DNA of 64,000 nt from Pampinifervens sp037481935 (GTDB lineage: Bacteria; Aquificota; Aquificia; Aquificales; Aquificaceae). Location of the stretch: assembly GCF_046159715.1 (NCBI RefSeq), contig NZ_JBJXCT010000001.1, positions 62,001 to 126,000 on the forward strand, read 5' to 3'. A model generated the notes under the pieces. It saw nothing but the letters and a program-made list of their open reading frames with translations. It searched no databases and was not told the DNA's origin. Position 1 is the stretch's first letter; each line of letters opens with the position of its first letter. Both the position numbers and the translations under genes were made by a program. Shown piece after piece: positions 17,275 through 24,454 of this stretch.

Positions 17275-17778
17275 TTATTTTACTTTGTTTTTTAGATAAT
17301 CTAAAACCCTCTGTGGGTCTGCAGAGGGGTCAACGCCCCTGTATATCTTTTCAACCTTCAGCTCTGGGTTTATCAGCACCGTATCACGAGAGCAGAAGCC
17401 CGCTATAACTGTCACGCCATAGGCTTTTGCCACGCTACCTTTGGGGTCGGAGAGAAACTCCACTGAGAGGTTGTATTTGTCCCTGAACCTCCTTATGCTC
17501 TCCACGCTATCCGTGCTCACCCCAAAGACCTTTACTCTCAGCCTCTCAAACTCCGGCATGAGCCTTGTGTATTCCTTTGCTTGAGCGGTGCAGCCGGGGG
17601 TGTCCGCCTTAGGGTAGAAGTAGAGCACCACCCACTTGCCCCTGTAGTCTGAGAGGTTTACAGTCTTTCCCTCGTGGTTTTTCAGGCTAAATAGGTATGC
17701 CTGCTGACCTTCCTGAAGGGGAGCGCCCGCCTGAGCTATTCCAAGAAGGGCAAGCACTTTTATAAGAAGCTCCTTCAT
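17275..17778 (-). CDS. Peroxiredoxin, Bcp/AhpC-TSA family, probably exported
   Basis: A 167-residue thiol peroxidase of the Bcp (PrxQ) type. The peroxidatic Cys is in YPKADTPGCTAQAKEY. Other family pieces are LSDYRGKWVVLYFYPK and VFGVSTDSVESIRRF, while VIAGFCSRDTVLINPE holds another Cys. An N-terminal hydrophobic stretch KELLIKVLALLGIAQAGAP looks like a signal peptide, so the protein may act in the periplasm, unlike most Bcp proteins. It is one base from the upstream membrane-protein gene and likely co-transcribed. Confidence 0.85.
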   Translation of the reverse strand: MKELLIKVLALLGIAQAGAPLQEGQQAYLFSLKNHEGKTVNLSDYRGKWVVLYFYPKADTPGCTAQAKEYTRLMPEFERLRVKVFGVSTDSVESIRRFRDKYNLSVEFLSDPKGSVAKAYGVTVIAGFCSRDTVLINPELKVEKIYRGVDPSADPQRVLDYLKNKVK

Positions 17779-17779
17779 C

Positions 17780-18247
17780 TTACCACCTCCAGAAGGAGTA
17801 AGCTATAAGAATTACACCAAGGGTAAGGGGCAAAAAGCCAAGGTAAAACCAGAAGGTGGCAGAACCCACCACAAGGAGCACACCACCCATTTCAAGGAGG
17901 TCTTTTTTCTCTACCCTTGCCAGAGCACTGTAGCACCTTGACTGCATGTAGATACCGACGCCAGAAATCAGAGCGGTCAGAAGAAGCCTTTTGACCTCAA
18001 AGCCATAGTTGTCAAGCACATGCCTTGCCCACATGCCCCCCAGTATGGCAAGCAGAAGACCCACACCGAAGGTCCTTTTTAGCTCTCCAAGAGAAGCCCT
18101 CTCCAGAAGTCCGGCCATACCATACATCAGGGCGAGTCCTCCTGGCAGAACAAAAAACCAGCTTATACCCCCAAGGGGAAGCAGAAGTGTTCCTGCAAGG
18201 GCGTAAGTCTGGGGCTCTATTCCAGCAGTTTTCTTATTGTCCTGCAT
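17780..18247 (-). CDS. Small integral membrane protein, unknown
   Basis: A 155-residue protein I do not recognise. It has four to six hydrophobic stretches: YALAGTLLLPLGGISWFFVL, GGLALMYGMAGLL, FGVGLLLAILGGMWA, LLLTALISGVGIYM, and the C-terminal MGGVLLVVGSATFWFYLGF and LPLTLGVILIAYSFWRW. No charged or metal-binding motif stands out. Its start overlaps the upstream SRPBCC gene by 31 bases and the peroxiredoxin follows after one base, so the three form a leftward operon. Confidence 0.7.
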   Translation of the reverse strand: MQDNKKTAGIEPQTYALAGTLLLPLGGISWFFVLPGGLALMYGMAGLLERASLGELKRTFGVGLLLAILGGMWARHVLDNYGFEVKRLLLTALISGVGIYMQSRCYSALARVEKKDLLEMGGVLLVVGSATFWFYLGFLPLTLGVILIAYSFWRW

Positions 18248-18627
18248 CTGTGTATAAACATAAGCCTCAAAAAAGCCCCAATCAAGGGCTCAGGCAGGTA
18301 GGCTTCTACCGTTAGATGGTCTTCTATTACCGTTGAATCGCCCTTTGGAATCAGAAGGTGTCTGTGTTCCCAGTATTTTATGAGAGCAGGCTTTTTGAGA
18401 GCAAAGTCTGTAAAACCGTAGGGACCCACGTCTCGGATTAGGCTTTCCATAAGCCCTATACCCATAAACTTGAGCTCTATTTTCAGACCATCTCTTAGCT
18501 CCTCCTTTGGGTTTAAGTCCATCAGGAAACCTAAGGGAGTTATCTTGAGAAGGTTCACAGGACTGTTAAAGAAGGCACGCACCCTTTCCAGTGGTGCTTT
18601 TATCTGACAGTGGTGTGTGAATATCAT
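18217..18627 (-). CDS. SRPBCC (START-like) family protein
   Basis: A 136-residue protein with the layout of SRPBCC/polyketide-cyclase-like ligand-binding domains: HHCQIKAPLERVRAFFNSPVNLLKITP at the N-terminus (helix-grip start), LKFMGIGLMESLIRDVGPYGFTDFAL in the sheet, and a long C-terminal helix PLIGAFLRLMFIHRCRTIRKLLE. Relatives often sit beside oxidoreductases and bind hydrophobic ligands. The ligand is unknown. It is the first gene of a leftward operon and is divergent from the nickel operon, with a 112-base shared promoter region. Confidence 0.75.
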   Translation of the reverse strand: MIFTHHCQIKAPLERVRAFFNSPVNLLKITPLGFLMDLNPKEELRDGLKIELKFMGIGLMESLIRDVGPYGFTDFALKKPALIKYWEHRHLLIPKGDSTVIEDHLTVEAYLPEPLIGAFLRLMFIHRCRTIRKLLE

Positions 18628-18678
18628 TCCCTATGAGATTATGCGGTGGAGCTCGGAGAAATATGATATAAATCATCT

Positions 18679-18706
18679 TGAAATATGAATGAAAATTCAT
18701 TAATAT
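18679..18706 (+). promoter_or_regulatory. Predicted sigma-70 promoter of nickel uptake operon
   Basis: TTGAAA at 18679-18684 and TAATAT at 18701-18706 are spaced by 16 bases upstream of the first gene of the operon (ATG 18740). Two palindromes lie in or across it, one between the -35 and -10 elements and one over the -10/start region. This is a reading by eye against the consensus. Confidence 0.5.
18686..18699. promoter_or_regulatory. Operator-like palindrome TGAAT-N4-ATTCA, copy 1
   Basis: The sequence TGAATGAAAATTCA is a 5-4-5 inverted repeat; flanking ATAT on both sides extends the symmetry. It lies between the predicted -35 and -10 of the nickel operon. The same motif recurs at 28074, 28222 and 39548, always next to hydrogenase or hyp promoters, which argues for one shared dimeric regulator. 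Confidence 0.65.
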
Positions 18707-18728
18707 TACTTTTGATAAAATTGTAATA
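18704..18728. promoter_or_regulatory. nikR box: Predicted NikR operator, copy 1
   Basis: TATTAC-N13-GTAATA is a dyad with 13-base spacing, the arrangement described for delta-proteobacterial NikR (GTGTTAC-N13/14-GTAACAC). It covers the -10 and transcript start of the nickel uptake operon and ends 11 bases before the ATG, a position suited to repression. nikR is the last gene of this operon. The reverse complement of the site recurs at 28125-28151 with one mismatch over 25 bases. Confidence 0.7.
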
Positions 18729-18739
18729 AGGAGCTCTGA

Positions 18740-19417
18740 ATGCTCTGGATACTTTTCCTTTTGCTAAGCCTTTGCTGGTCTCACGAGCTATGGATAGAGA
18801 AGAGGGGAGGGGAGTATGTGCTTCTTTACGGGCATCTCAGACCGGGTAGTGGTGAGGAGGCACAGGTGAGATACGACCCCAGCAGAGTTCACAGCTTTGA
18901 ATGTTTTGACTCAGAGGGCAGAAGGCTTCCATCTCAAATCGTCTCAGAATATCCAGTGAGGCTAAGGGGCAAGTGCCAGATGGTTCAGGCTAACCTCTCC
19001 AGTGGCTACTGGACAAAGACTCCCGAGGGTTTAAAGAACCTGCCAAGAGAAGAGGTGAAAAACCCCATAGAGAGCTGGTATTCGGTGGAGACGGTCAGGA
19101 GAATTGAAGGGAGGATTCTGGCAAAAACACCCCTCACCGACGGTCTGGAAATAACCCTTCTGGAAGACCCCTCCAGTCTGAGAACTGGTCAGAAGTTCAC
19201 CGTGGCGGTCTACTACGGGGGGAAGGCTCTCAGAGACGTGCCAGTATACCACAACGGCAGGGTGGTGGGCACCACTGGCGATGACGGGAGGATAAACCTC
19301 AGGGTGAGAGAGAAGGGCATGCAGTTGATAGGGGTTTCTGTGAGGGAAAAGGACCAGAAGGGCAGGGCGGATTACACGCTCAGAACCTTCTACCTTCTCT
19401 TTGAGGTGGGAAGATGA
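18740..19417 (+). CDS. nikK: Periplasmic DUF4198/NikK-like nickel-associated protein
   Basis: A 225-residue exported protein. A 14-residue signal peptide (WILFLLLSLCWS) would leave a mature N-terminus beginning HELWIEKRGG, typical of DUF4198 proteins linked with nickel or cobalt uptake. The rest is beta-rich, including a C-terminal Ig-like/peptidase-regulatory part around DVPVYHNGRVVGTTGDDGRINLRV. It lies first in the operon, after two palindromic operators and with AAGGAG before ATG 18740. The family tie to NikK of NikKLMQO systems is by N-terminus and gene order; whether it delivers nickel to the permease is inferred. Confidence 0.75.
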   Translation: MLWILFLLLSLCWSHELWIEKRGGEYVLLYGHLRPGSGEEAQVRYDPSRVHSFECFDSEGRRLPSQIVSEYPVRLRGKCQMVQANLSSGYWTKTPEGLKNLPREEVKNPIESWYSVETVRRIEGRILAKTPLTDGLEITLLEDPSSLRTGQKFTVAVYYGGKALRDVPVYHNGRVVGTTGDDGRINLRVREKGMQLIGVSVREKDQKGRADYTLRTFYLLFEVGR

Positions 19418-19827
19418 GCCTTTTACTGCTCTTTGTCCTGCTTTCTGTGTCCCTTTCTCACGAGCTTTTAAAGGAAGTTAGGAGCGAGGGCAACTGCATC
19501 CTTGTGCGCTTTTACTTTCAGGACGGAACCGCCTTTTCCTACGAAGAGTATGAGGTCTACAGAAAGGGAGACAGAGTCCCCTTTCAGAGGGGCAGGAGCG
19601 ATGCCCTCGGCAGGGTGGTTTTCTGTCCAGACAGGGACGGGCTGTGGCTTTTGAAAATAAGCTCTCAGGACGGGCACGGTGCCGAGCTTGAACTAAGCCT
19701 GAGGGCAGGCAGACCAGAGCAGAGACACAGCCCAGCGGAGAGCTATAAAAGGGTTCTTTCAGGACTTGGATACCTTCTGGGAATTTTTGGTCTCATAAGT
19801 CTGATTTTTGGGAGGTGGAAAAGATGA
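19414..19827 (+). CDS. nikL: NikL-like membrane-anchored periplasmic protein
   Basis: A 137-residue protein with a signal peptide (SLLLLFVLLSVSLS), a mature N-terminus starting HELLKEVRSEG, a small beta-sandwich-like domain (residues ~17-105) and one C-terminal membrane helix LGYLLGIFGLISLIFGRWKR. This is the layout of NikL, a companion of NikM in nickel ECF importers. ATGA overlap joins it to the previous and the following genes. The N-terminal His after cleavage mirrors that of its neighbour. The name rests on layout and context, not on an alignment. Confidence 0.65.
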   Translation: MSLLLLFVLLSVSLSHELLKEVRSEGNCILVRFYFQDGTAFSYEEYEVYRKGDRVPFQRGRSDALGRVVFCPDRDGLWLLKISSQDGHGAELELSLRAGRPEQRHSPAESYKRVLSGLGYLLGIFGLISLIFGRWKR

Positions 19828-20819
19828 AAAGAGTTTTCATCGCACTGCTATCCTTTGCAGGTTTTTCCCTTGCCCACCACGGGGTTGCGTCCCTTGGTGC
19901 GGTGGGTCTCGAGGGTCCCGGTGCACCCCTTGAGAGTTCAAGCTCCGCCACACTGCCAGAGGGCTCCTGGCTACTCTACACGAAGCTGGACAGCGTAAGG
20001 TGGAGGAAATACAGCTTTTCTGACTTTCCAGACCAGAAGGACAGGTCCGATTTCTGGATGCTGGGTATAGGCTACGGTCTGAGGTCCTGGCTTTCCCTGT
20101 ATGTCTTTGCCCCATACAACGTAAAGAAAGAGCTCAGAGATGGGGGCGAGAGGAGCTTTACAAGCAGGGGCTTTGCAGACCCATCCATAATGGCGGTGCT
20201 GGGCTTTAAATACGATGGGGGTTTGAGGCTTATACCTAGGAGGGAGAGCCTTGAGGACATGATGGACTGGCATTTTACCCTCTACGGAGGCGTCAGCCTG
20301 CCCACGGGTGATGCCAACAGGAAGGGATATATGGGCGAGTTTGCTCCTGACATGGCTTCCGGCTTTGGAAAGCCCACCATAACCGCAGGATTTACCGCTA
20401 CGAAGCAGATGGTCAACCTACCCGAGCTTACCTTTGTCTTTGACGCAAGCTACCTGAAGTTCTTTGAGCACCGATACAACACGGGAGACAGATACAGGTT
20501 CGGGGACGAATTCAGGGCAAACACGGCGCTCGTATACAGGGTTTTCAGAAGCCAGGAGAAGTCCCTCAGGCTTGACCTTCTTACGGAGCTCAACTACCTT
20601 CACCTTCAGAAGGACAGGGAAAATGGGATCAGTGTGGAAGACTCTGGAGGGGATGTGGTATACGGGGTCTTTGGCGGAAGGCTATACTACAGGAGGGCTT
20701 CCCTCGGAGCGGGTGTAAAGCTACCCCTATGGAAGGACCTCAACCAGCAGAGCCAGCAACAGGGTGCGGAAGGAAAGGAAAAATACAGGCTGATAATCAC
20801 CCTTTCCCTCATCTTTTAG
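19824..20819 (+). CDS. Outer-membrane beta-barrel protein in nickel operon
   Basis: A 331-residue protein with a signal peptide ending FAGFSLA and mature start HHGVASLG. Alternating hydrophobic/aromatic strands follow, and the C-terminal residues LIITLSLIF end in Phe as barrel proteins do. ATG at 19824 is preferred to the GTG at 19815 because GGAGG at 19811-19815 is correctly spaced and the start overlaps the upstream stop as ATGA. Its location between nikL and nikM suggests an outer-membrane entry route for nickel. It is not a TonB receptor: no plug domain is visible. Confidence 0.7.
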   Translation: MKRVFIALLSFAGFSLAHHGVASLGAVGLEGPGAPLESSSSATLPEGSWLLYTKLDSVRWRKYSFSDFPDQKDRSDFWMLGIGYGLRSWLSLYVFAPYNVKKELRDGGERSFTSRGFADPSIMAVLGFKYDGGLRLIPRRESLEDMMDWHFTLYGGVSLPTGDANRKGYMGEFAPDMASGFGKPTITAGFTATKQMVNLPELTFVFDASYLKFFEHRYNTGDRYRFGDEFRANTALVYRVFRSQEKSLRLDLLTELNYLHLQKDRENGISVEDSGGDVVYGVFGGRLYYRRASLGAGVKLPLWKDLNQQSQQQGAEGKEKYRLIITLSLIF

Positions 20820-20821
20820 CC

Positions 20822-21457
20822 ATGCACATTCCGGAGGGTTTTGTTGCACCACAGGTTTATGTGCCAGCCTATGCCGTGTCAATGGGGCTTGCCCTGTATG
20901 GCTTCAGAAAGTTTAAGGAAAGGCTCAGCGAGAGGAGCATACCACGGCTTGCACTTCTTTCTGCTTTTGCCTTTATCCTGAGCTCCCTCTCCTTTCCCCT
21001 TCCCGGTGGAACATCGGTGCACGGAGTGGGCGTTGCACCCCTTGCCCTTCTGTATGGTCCCTGGACTGCATACCTCTGCATGTGTCTGGTTTTACTGCTT
21101 CAGGCCGTCTTGCTCGGCCATGGGGGCATAACCACATACCCGGTGAACGCCCTTGCCATGGGTTTTGTGGGGGCCTTCAGCTCTTATGCAGTCCACAGAC
21201 TTTTTGCAAAAAAGAGCAATGCCCCCTTCCTTGCGGGCTTTTTCTCCACCCTCCTTTCTGCCCTCTCTGTAGCCCTTCTGCTGGGCGTGCACCCCTACCT
21301 CTTCACAGACCCATCAGGCAGAGCCCTCTATTTCCCCTATCCTCTCGGAATAACCCTTCCAGCCATAACCCTTTCTCACCTGCCAGTTGCAGTGGTAGAG
21401 GGGCTTATAACTCAGGCGGTTGTAGGTCTTCTCAGGAGGAGAAACCTTGAAGGATAA
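20822..21457 (+). CDS. nikM: Nickel/cobalt ECF transporter substrate-binding membrane protein
   Basis: A 211-residue CbiM/NikM family integral membrane protein. ATG at 20822 gives the diagnostic N-terminus MHIPEG, in which the terminal amine and His2 bind the metal, so longer in-frame starts are rejected. Other family features are SSLSFPLPGGTSVHGVG (the conserved His-containing loop) and LLLQAVLLGHGGITTYPVNALAMG. It is followed by T-component and ATPase genes. The presence of NikR and hydrogenases and absence of cobalamin genes here favour nickel over cobalt. Confidence 0.9.
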   Translation: MHIPEGFVAPQVYVPAYAVSMGLALYGFRKFKERLSERSIPRLALLSAFAFILSSLSFPLPGGTSVHGVGVAPLALLYGPWTAYLCMCLVLLLQAVLLGHGGITTYPVNALAMGFVGAFSSYAVHRLFAKKSNAPFLAGFFSTLLSALSVALLLGVHPYLFTDPSGRALYFPYPLGITLPAITLSHLPVAVVEGLITQAVVGLLRRRNLEG

Positions 21458-21995
21458 AGTGCTTCTATTCCTGTATATGGCAGGTGTTGTCTTTGTTTCT
21501 TCCCTCAGCTCCCCCGGGCACCTGCTTTTTATCTTTTTCCTTCTCCTTCTTGCCCACATGCCTTCAGCCTCACGCAGGAGGCTCAGAAGGAGGGTAAAGC
21601 CTATATCCCTTGCCCTGCTTACCACCCTTTTCATATCCGTCCCATACGCCCTGTGGACTGGTCATTACTCTTACCTTTCCCTTCTTGCCCTGAGGGCGCT
21701 TGACATAATGCTCCTTACGCTTCTGGCTCTTTCCCGCATAAACCTGTATTCTGCACTGAGCTTTTCAAGAAGCCTCTCACAGCTCCTCGTGCTCTCATCC
21801 AGCTATATACTTCTCTACAGGAGGCTTTTTCTGGACTTTCTGCAGGCTCTGAAAAGCAGAAGTCCAGAGGGCATAAAGGGGAAAGAGTTTGTGAGGTTTT
21901 CTGAGGGTGTTGGAGGATACTTTTTTGAGAGGTTTCTGAGAGACTCAGAGGAGGTGGCAGAGGCTATGAAGTCAAGGGGGCTTGATCTTGATTGA
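21447..21995 (+). CDS. nikQ: ECF transporter T component (CbiQ/NikQ)
   Basis: A 182-residue hydrophobic CbiQ-type transmembrane component. It has four to five membrane segments (VLLFLYMAGVVFVSSLSS, LLFIFFLLLLAHM, ISLALLTTLFISVPYALW, LLALRALDIMLLTLLAL). The C-terminal cytoplasmic part ends EVAEAMKSRGLDLD, holding the ARG/SRG coupling motif that contacts the ATPase. The start is TTG at 21447, 10 bases inside nikM. It overlaps nikO by 14 bases, implying coupled translation. Confidence 0.85.
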   Translation: MKDKVLLFLYMAGVVFVSSLSSPGHLLFIFFLLLLAHMPSASRRRLRRRVKPISLALLTTLFISVPYALWTGHYSYLSLLALRALDIMLLTLLALSRINLYSALSFSRSLSQLLVLSSSYILLYRRLFLDFLQALKSRSPEGIKGKEFVRFSEGVGGYFFERFLRDSEEVAEAMKSRGLDLD

Positions 21996-22746
21996 GCTCA
22001 GAAATGTCTCTTTTAGCTACGAAGACAGACTCGCCCTGAAGGACATAAACTTCAGAGTAGGGGAGGGAGAAAGGGTGGTCCTTCTGGGCATAAACGGCTC
22101 TGGCAAGAGCACACTTCTGAAGCTACTGAATGCCCTCATATTTCCACAGAGAGGAGAGTATCTTTACATGGGAAGTAAAATTGAGGAAAAAGTCTTTAAG
22201 GACAGGGAATTCAGGAGGAAGTTCAGAAGGGAGGTGGTTCTCCTCTTTCAGAACCCCGATGTCATGCTCTTTAATCCCACAGTTTACGATGAGCTTGCCT
22301 TTTCTCTTAGACAGCTGGGGATGGAGGAGGGACTTGTCAGAGAGAGGGTCCTTTACTGGGCTGACAGGTTTGAGCTCACACCCCATTTGAAAAGACCACC
22401 CTTTGAGCTGAGCACGGGGCAGAAGCAGAAGCTATGCCTTGCCTGTCTTCTTGTGCTTGAGCCAGAGGTTCTTCTTCTTGATGAGCCAACCGCTCACCTT
22501 GACCCAAAGACCACTGGCTGGTTTGTGGACCTGCTGTGGGAGCTTCCCTGCACCACTGTAACCTCCACTCACAACCTCAGCCTTGCCGGCGAGCTGGGTA
22601 GCAGGCTTGTGGTGCTCGGTGAAGACCACGGAATTGTATACGACGGGGGCGTAGAAGAATTCCTCAGGGACAGGGAAAGGCTTTTAAGGGCTGGGCTTTT
22701 GCACAGACACAGGGGTAAAGGCGACTGGCATCTTCACAGCTTCTGA
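21982..22746 (+). CDS. nikO: ECF transporter ATP-binding protein (CbiO/NikO)
   Basis: A 254-residue ABC ATPase energising nickel import. Walker A is LLGINGSGKSTLLK, the Q-loop is VVLLFQNPDVMLFNPTV, the signature is ELSTGQKQKLCLACLLV (STGQ in place of LSGGQ), Walker B is VLLLDEPTAHLDP and the switch His is in TVTSTHNLSLAGEL. The C-terminus ends HRHRGKGDWHLHSF, a His-rich tail. TTG at 21982 is used as start; a second TTG two codons later is possible. Fifteen bases separate it from nikR. Confidence 0.9.
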   Translation: MILIELRNVSFSYEDRLALKDINFRVGEGERVVLLGINGSGKSTLLKLLNALIFPQRGEYLYMGSKIEEKVFKDREFRRKFRREVVLLFQNPDVMLFNPTVYDELAFSLRQLGMEEGLVRERVLYWADRFELTPHLKRPPFELSTGQKQKLCLACLLVLEPEVLLLDEPTAHLDPKTTGWFVDLLWELPCTTVTSTHNLSLAGELGSRLVVLGEDHGIVYDGGVEEFLRDRERLLRAGLLHRHRGKGDWHLHSF

Positions 22747-22761
22747 TAAAATCTTCTGAAG

Positions 22762-23172
22762 ATGGAAAAGACAACCCGCTTCTGCGTATCTCTTCCTGAG
22801 GGGCTTCTTGAGGAGCTGGACAGAAGAGTCATAAGGAAGGGCTACGCTTCAAGGTCTGAGCTGGTCAGAGACCTCATAAGAGACCTTTTGTCTCAGGAAA
22901 AATGGGAAGAGAACGAAGAGGTCATAGGTGTTCTCAGCCTTGTCTACGACCATCACGACAGGGAGCTGACCCACAGACTTCTGGAGCTTCAGCACGAGCA
23001 TCATGTAAATGTGCTGTGCTCCACCCATGTTCACATAGACCACTACAACTGCCTTGAGGTTATCATCCTCAGAGGAAGGGCGGGAGAGCTTGAGCTTCTG
23101 GCTACAAAAATAGGAGGTCTAAGAGGTGTAAAGCTCTCAAAGCTTAGCAGAATTGCCCTGCCTGAGCTGTAG
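22762..23172 (+). CDS. nikR: Nickel-responsive regulator NikR
   Basis: A 136-residue ribbon-helix-helix/ACT regulator. The DNA-binding RHH is TTRFCVSLPEGLLEELDRRV and GYASRSELVRDLIRDLL. The four nickel ligands of NikR are present: H78, H89, H91 and C97 (in LQHEHH and STHVHIDHYNCLE), with the same spacing as H76/H87/H89/C95 of the E. coli protein. It closes the nickel uptake operon, so it likely represses its own transcription through the dyad at 18704-18728 and probably also acts at 28125-28151. Its 3' end overlaps convergent arsC by 36 bases. Confidence 0.93.
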   Translation: MEKTTRFCVSLPEGLLEELDRRVIRKGYASRSELVRDLIRDLLSQEKWEENEEVIGVLSLVYDHHDRELTHRLLELQHEHHVNVLCSTHVHIDHYNCLEVIILRGRAGELELLATKIGGLRGVKLSKLSRIALPEL

Positions 23173-23592
23173 GCTCTGAAGGCAGTCCCACACCCTTTCC
23201 TCTATCTCATCCCTGACTTTTCTGAAAAACTCCAGCTTTTCCTCTTCAGAGCCTCTGTATGCGGCAGGGTCAGGAAGGTCCCAGTGAATCATCTGGGCTC
23301 CAGGAACGACTGGACAGGTCTGTCTTGCACTGTTGCAGAGGGTTATAACAAGGTCCAGCTCCTGATAGGGTATGGCTTCAAGCCCCTTGGGTCTTTGGGA
23401 GGATATGTCTATGCCCTTCTCCTTCATTACCTGAACAGCAAAGGGGTTTATTTCCTCTGCCGGGTCTGAACCTGCGGAGTATACCTGAAAGTTCATTCCA
23501 AGAGTTTCTACCAGCCTTCTGGCAAAGCCCTCCGCCATCTGGCTCCTTGCGGAATTGCCCGTGCATACGAAGGCTATCCTCATGTTTTCCAT
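23137..23592 (-). CDS. arsC: Arsenate reductase, low-molecular-weight phosphatase type
   Basis: A 151-residue ArsC of the LMW protein-tyrosine-phosphatase fold. The P-loop is AFVCTGNSARSQMAEG (C-x5-R). A second Cys pair in LVITLCNSARQTCPVVPG (residues ~84 and ~91) fits the redox relay of thioredoxin-coupled arsenate reductases, and DLPDPAAYRGSEEE holds the general-acid Asp. GAGGT lies five bases before ATG 23592. No arsR, arsB or acr3 is adjacent. It overlaps convergent nikR at the 3' end. Confidence 0.88.
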   Translation of the reverse strand: MENMRIAFVCTGNSARSQMAEGFARRLVETLGMNFQVYSAGSDPAEEINPFAVQVMKEKGIDISSQRPKGLEAIPYQELDLVITLCNSARQTCPVVPGAQMIHWDLPDPAAYRGSEEEKLEFFRKVRDEIEERVWDCLQSLQLRQGNSAKL

Positions 23593-23623
23593 TCTATACC
23601 TCAGGTGTTAAGATTTTATTAAG

Positions 23624-24034
23624 ATGCGGGGATACAGAGGAAAATACTACGCAATCCTGAAAAGGATAAAGGAAAGATTAATCAGATGCTTTGGGGAAAA
23701 CCTCCTTTCCCTTGTAGTGTTCGGCTCTGTGGCAAGGGGAACCTTCTCTCCAGAATCCGATATAGACATCCTTGTTATAGTTGAGGACTACGAAAGCAGT
23801 AGAAGGGAGTATGTGAGGTTTTTTGAATGTGTGGATGAGGCAGTGGAGATAAATCCTGTAATCATAAAAAGGACTCAGCTAAGAGAATCTCTGTGGTTTC
23901 TCTGGGATTGTGAATTTATAGTTCTGTATGACAGGGAAGGATTTTTTGAAAAATTTGCAGAAGGATTGAGGAAGGTTATGGAAAGCAGGGTTATAAGGAG
24001 AAAGGGGAAAATGCCATACTATGAGGTTTTGTGA
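23624..24034 (+). CDS. MntA-like nucleotidyltransferase (antitoxin type)
   Basis: A 136-residue minimal nucleotidyltransferase. The catalytic signature is VVFGSVARGTFSPESDIDIL (GSxARG followed by SDxD), with a later acidic residue in EAVEINPVIIK. Paired MNT/HEPN genes form toxin-antitoxin modules in which the MNT protein neutralises the HEPN partner, in studied cases by AMP addition. ATGA/GTGATG overlap links it to the HEPN gene. Codon use is slightly AT-richer than the hydrogenase genes. The toxin-antitoxin role is inferred from pairing. Confidence 0.82.
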   Translation: MRGYRGKYYAILKRIKERLIRCFGENLLSLVVFGSVARGTFSPESDIDILVIVEDYESSRREYVRFFECVDEAVEINPVIIKRTQLRESLWFLWDCEFIVLYDREGFFEKFAEGLRKVMESRVIRRKGKMPYYEVL

Positions 24035-24438
24035 TGGTAAATCCTGAGCTTGCGGAAGATTATATCAGACGAGCAGAAATAAGACTGAAAACCCTGGACC
24101 TTTTTATGAAAGAAAAAGATTATGCGGACGTTATAAGGGAGGCTCAGGAAATAGTTGAGCTTGTTCAGAAAGCCATGCTAATCAGGTCTGGTATAACACC
24201 CCCAAAGTGGCATGATGTAATAGACATTATTCTTGAAAACAGCCACAGGTTTCCAGAAGACCTCATAAAGACCCTTAGGGAGTTAAGAGCACTTACAAAA
24301 TGGCTGAGAAGTCAGAGGGAAATCGCCTTCTATGGACAACCAGACTTTATACCAACGGAAGATTACACGGAGGAAGACGCCAGGGAAGCCTACCAGTTGG
24401 CTTCTAGATATATACAGCTATACCATAAACTGTTATGA
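24031..24438 (+). CDS. HEPN domain protein (partner of MntA-like protein)
   Basis: A 135-residue all-helical HEPN protein (PF05168-like), with the family segments RRAEIRLKTLDLFMKEKDYA, VELVQKAMLIRSGITPPKWHD and the archaeal-type tail WLRSQREIAFYGQPDFIPTE and YTEEDAREAYQLA. The classical R-x4-6-H RNase motif is not obvious; the nearest equivalent is R-E-I-A-F-Y, with Tyr where HepT has His. It could therefore be a non-nuclease HEPN protein. The start is GTG 24031 or ATG 24034, coupled to the upstream gene. Confidence 0.8.
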   Translation: MMVNPELAEDYIRRAEIRLKTLDLFMKEKDYADVIREAQEIVELVQKAMLIRSGITPPKWHDVIDIILENSHRFPEDLIKTLRELRALTKWLRSQREIAFYGQPDFIPTEDYTEEDAREAYQLASRYIQLYHKLL

Positions 24439-24454
24439 TTTAATTTTTAGAACA

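Noticed and set aside
20729..20821. Longer N-terminus for nikM
   Set aside because: It would overlap the barrel gene and hide the diagnostic Met-His-Ile-Pro-Glu-Gly start, which must be the true N-terminus.
24332..24454. Longer N-terminus for the TetR regulator
   Set aside because: The extra 41 residues lie within the HEPN gene and do not look like TetR; the conserved domain begins at ATG 24455.
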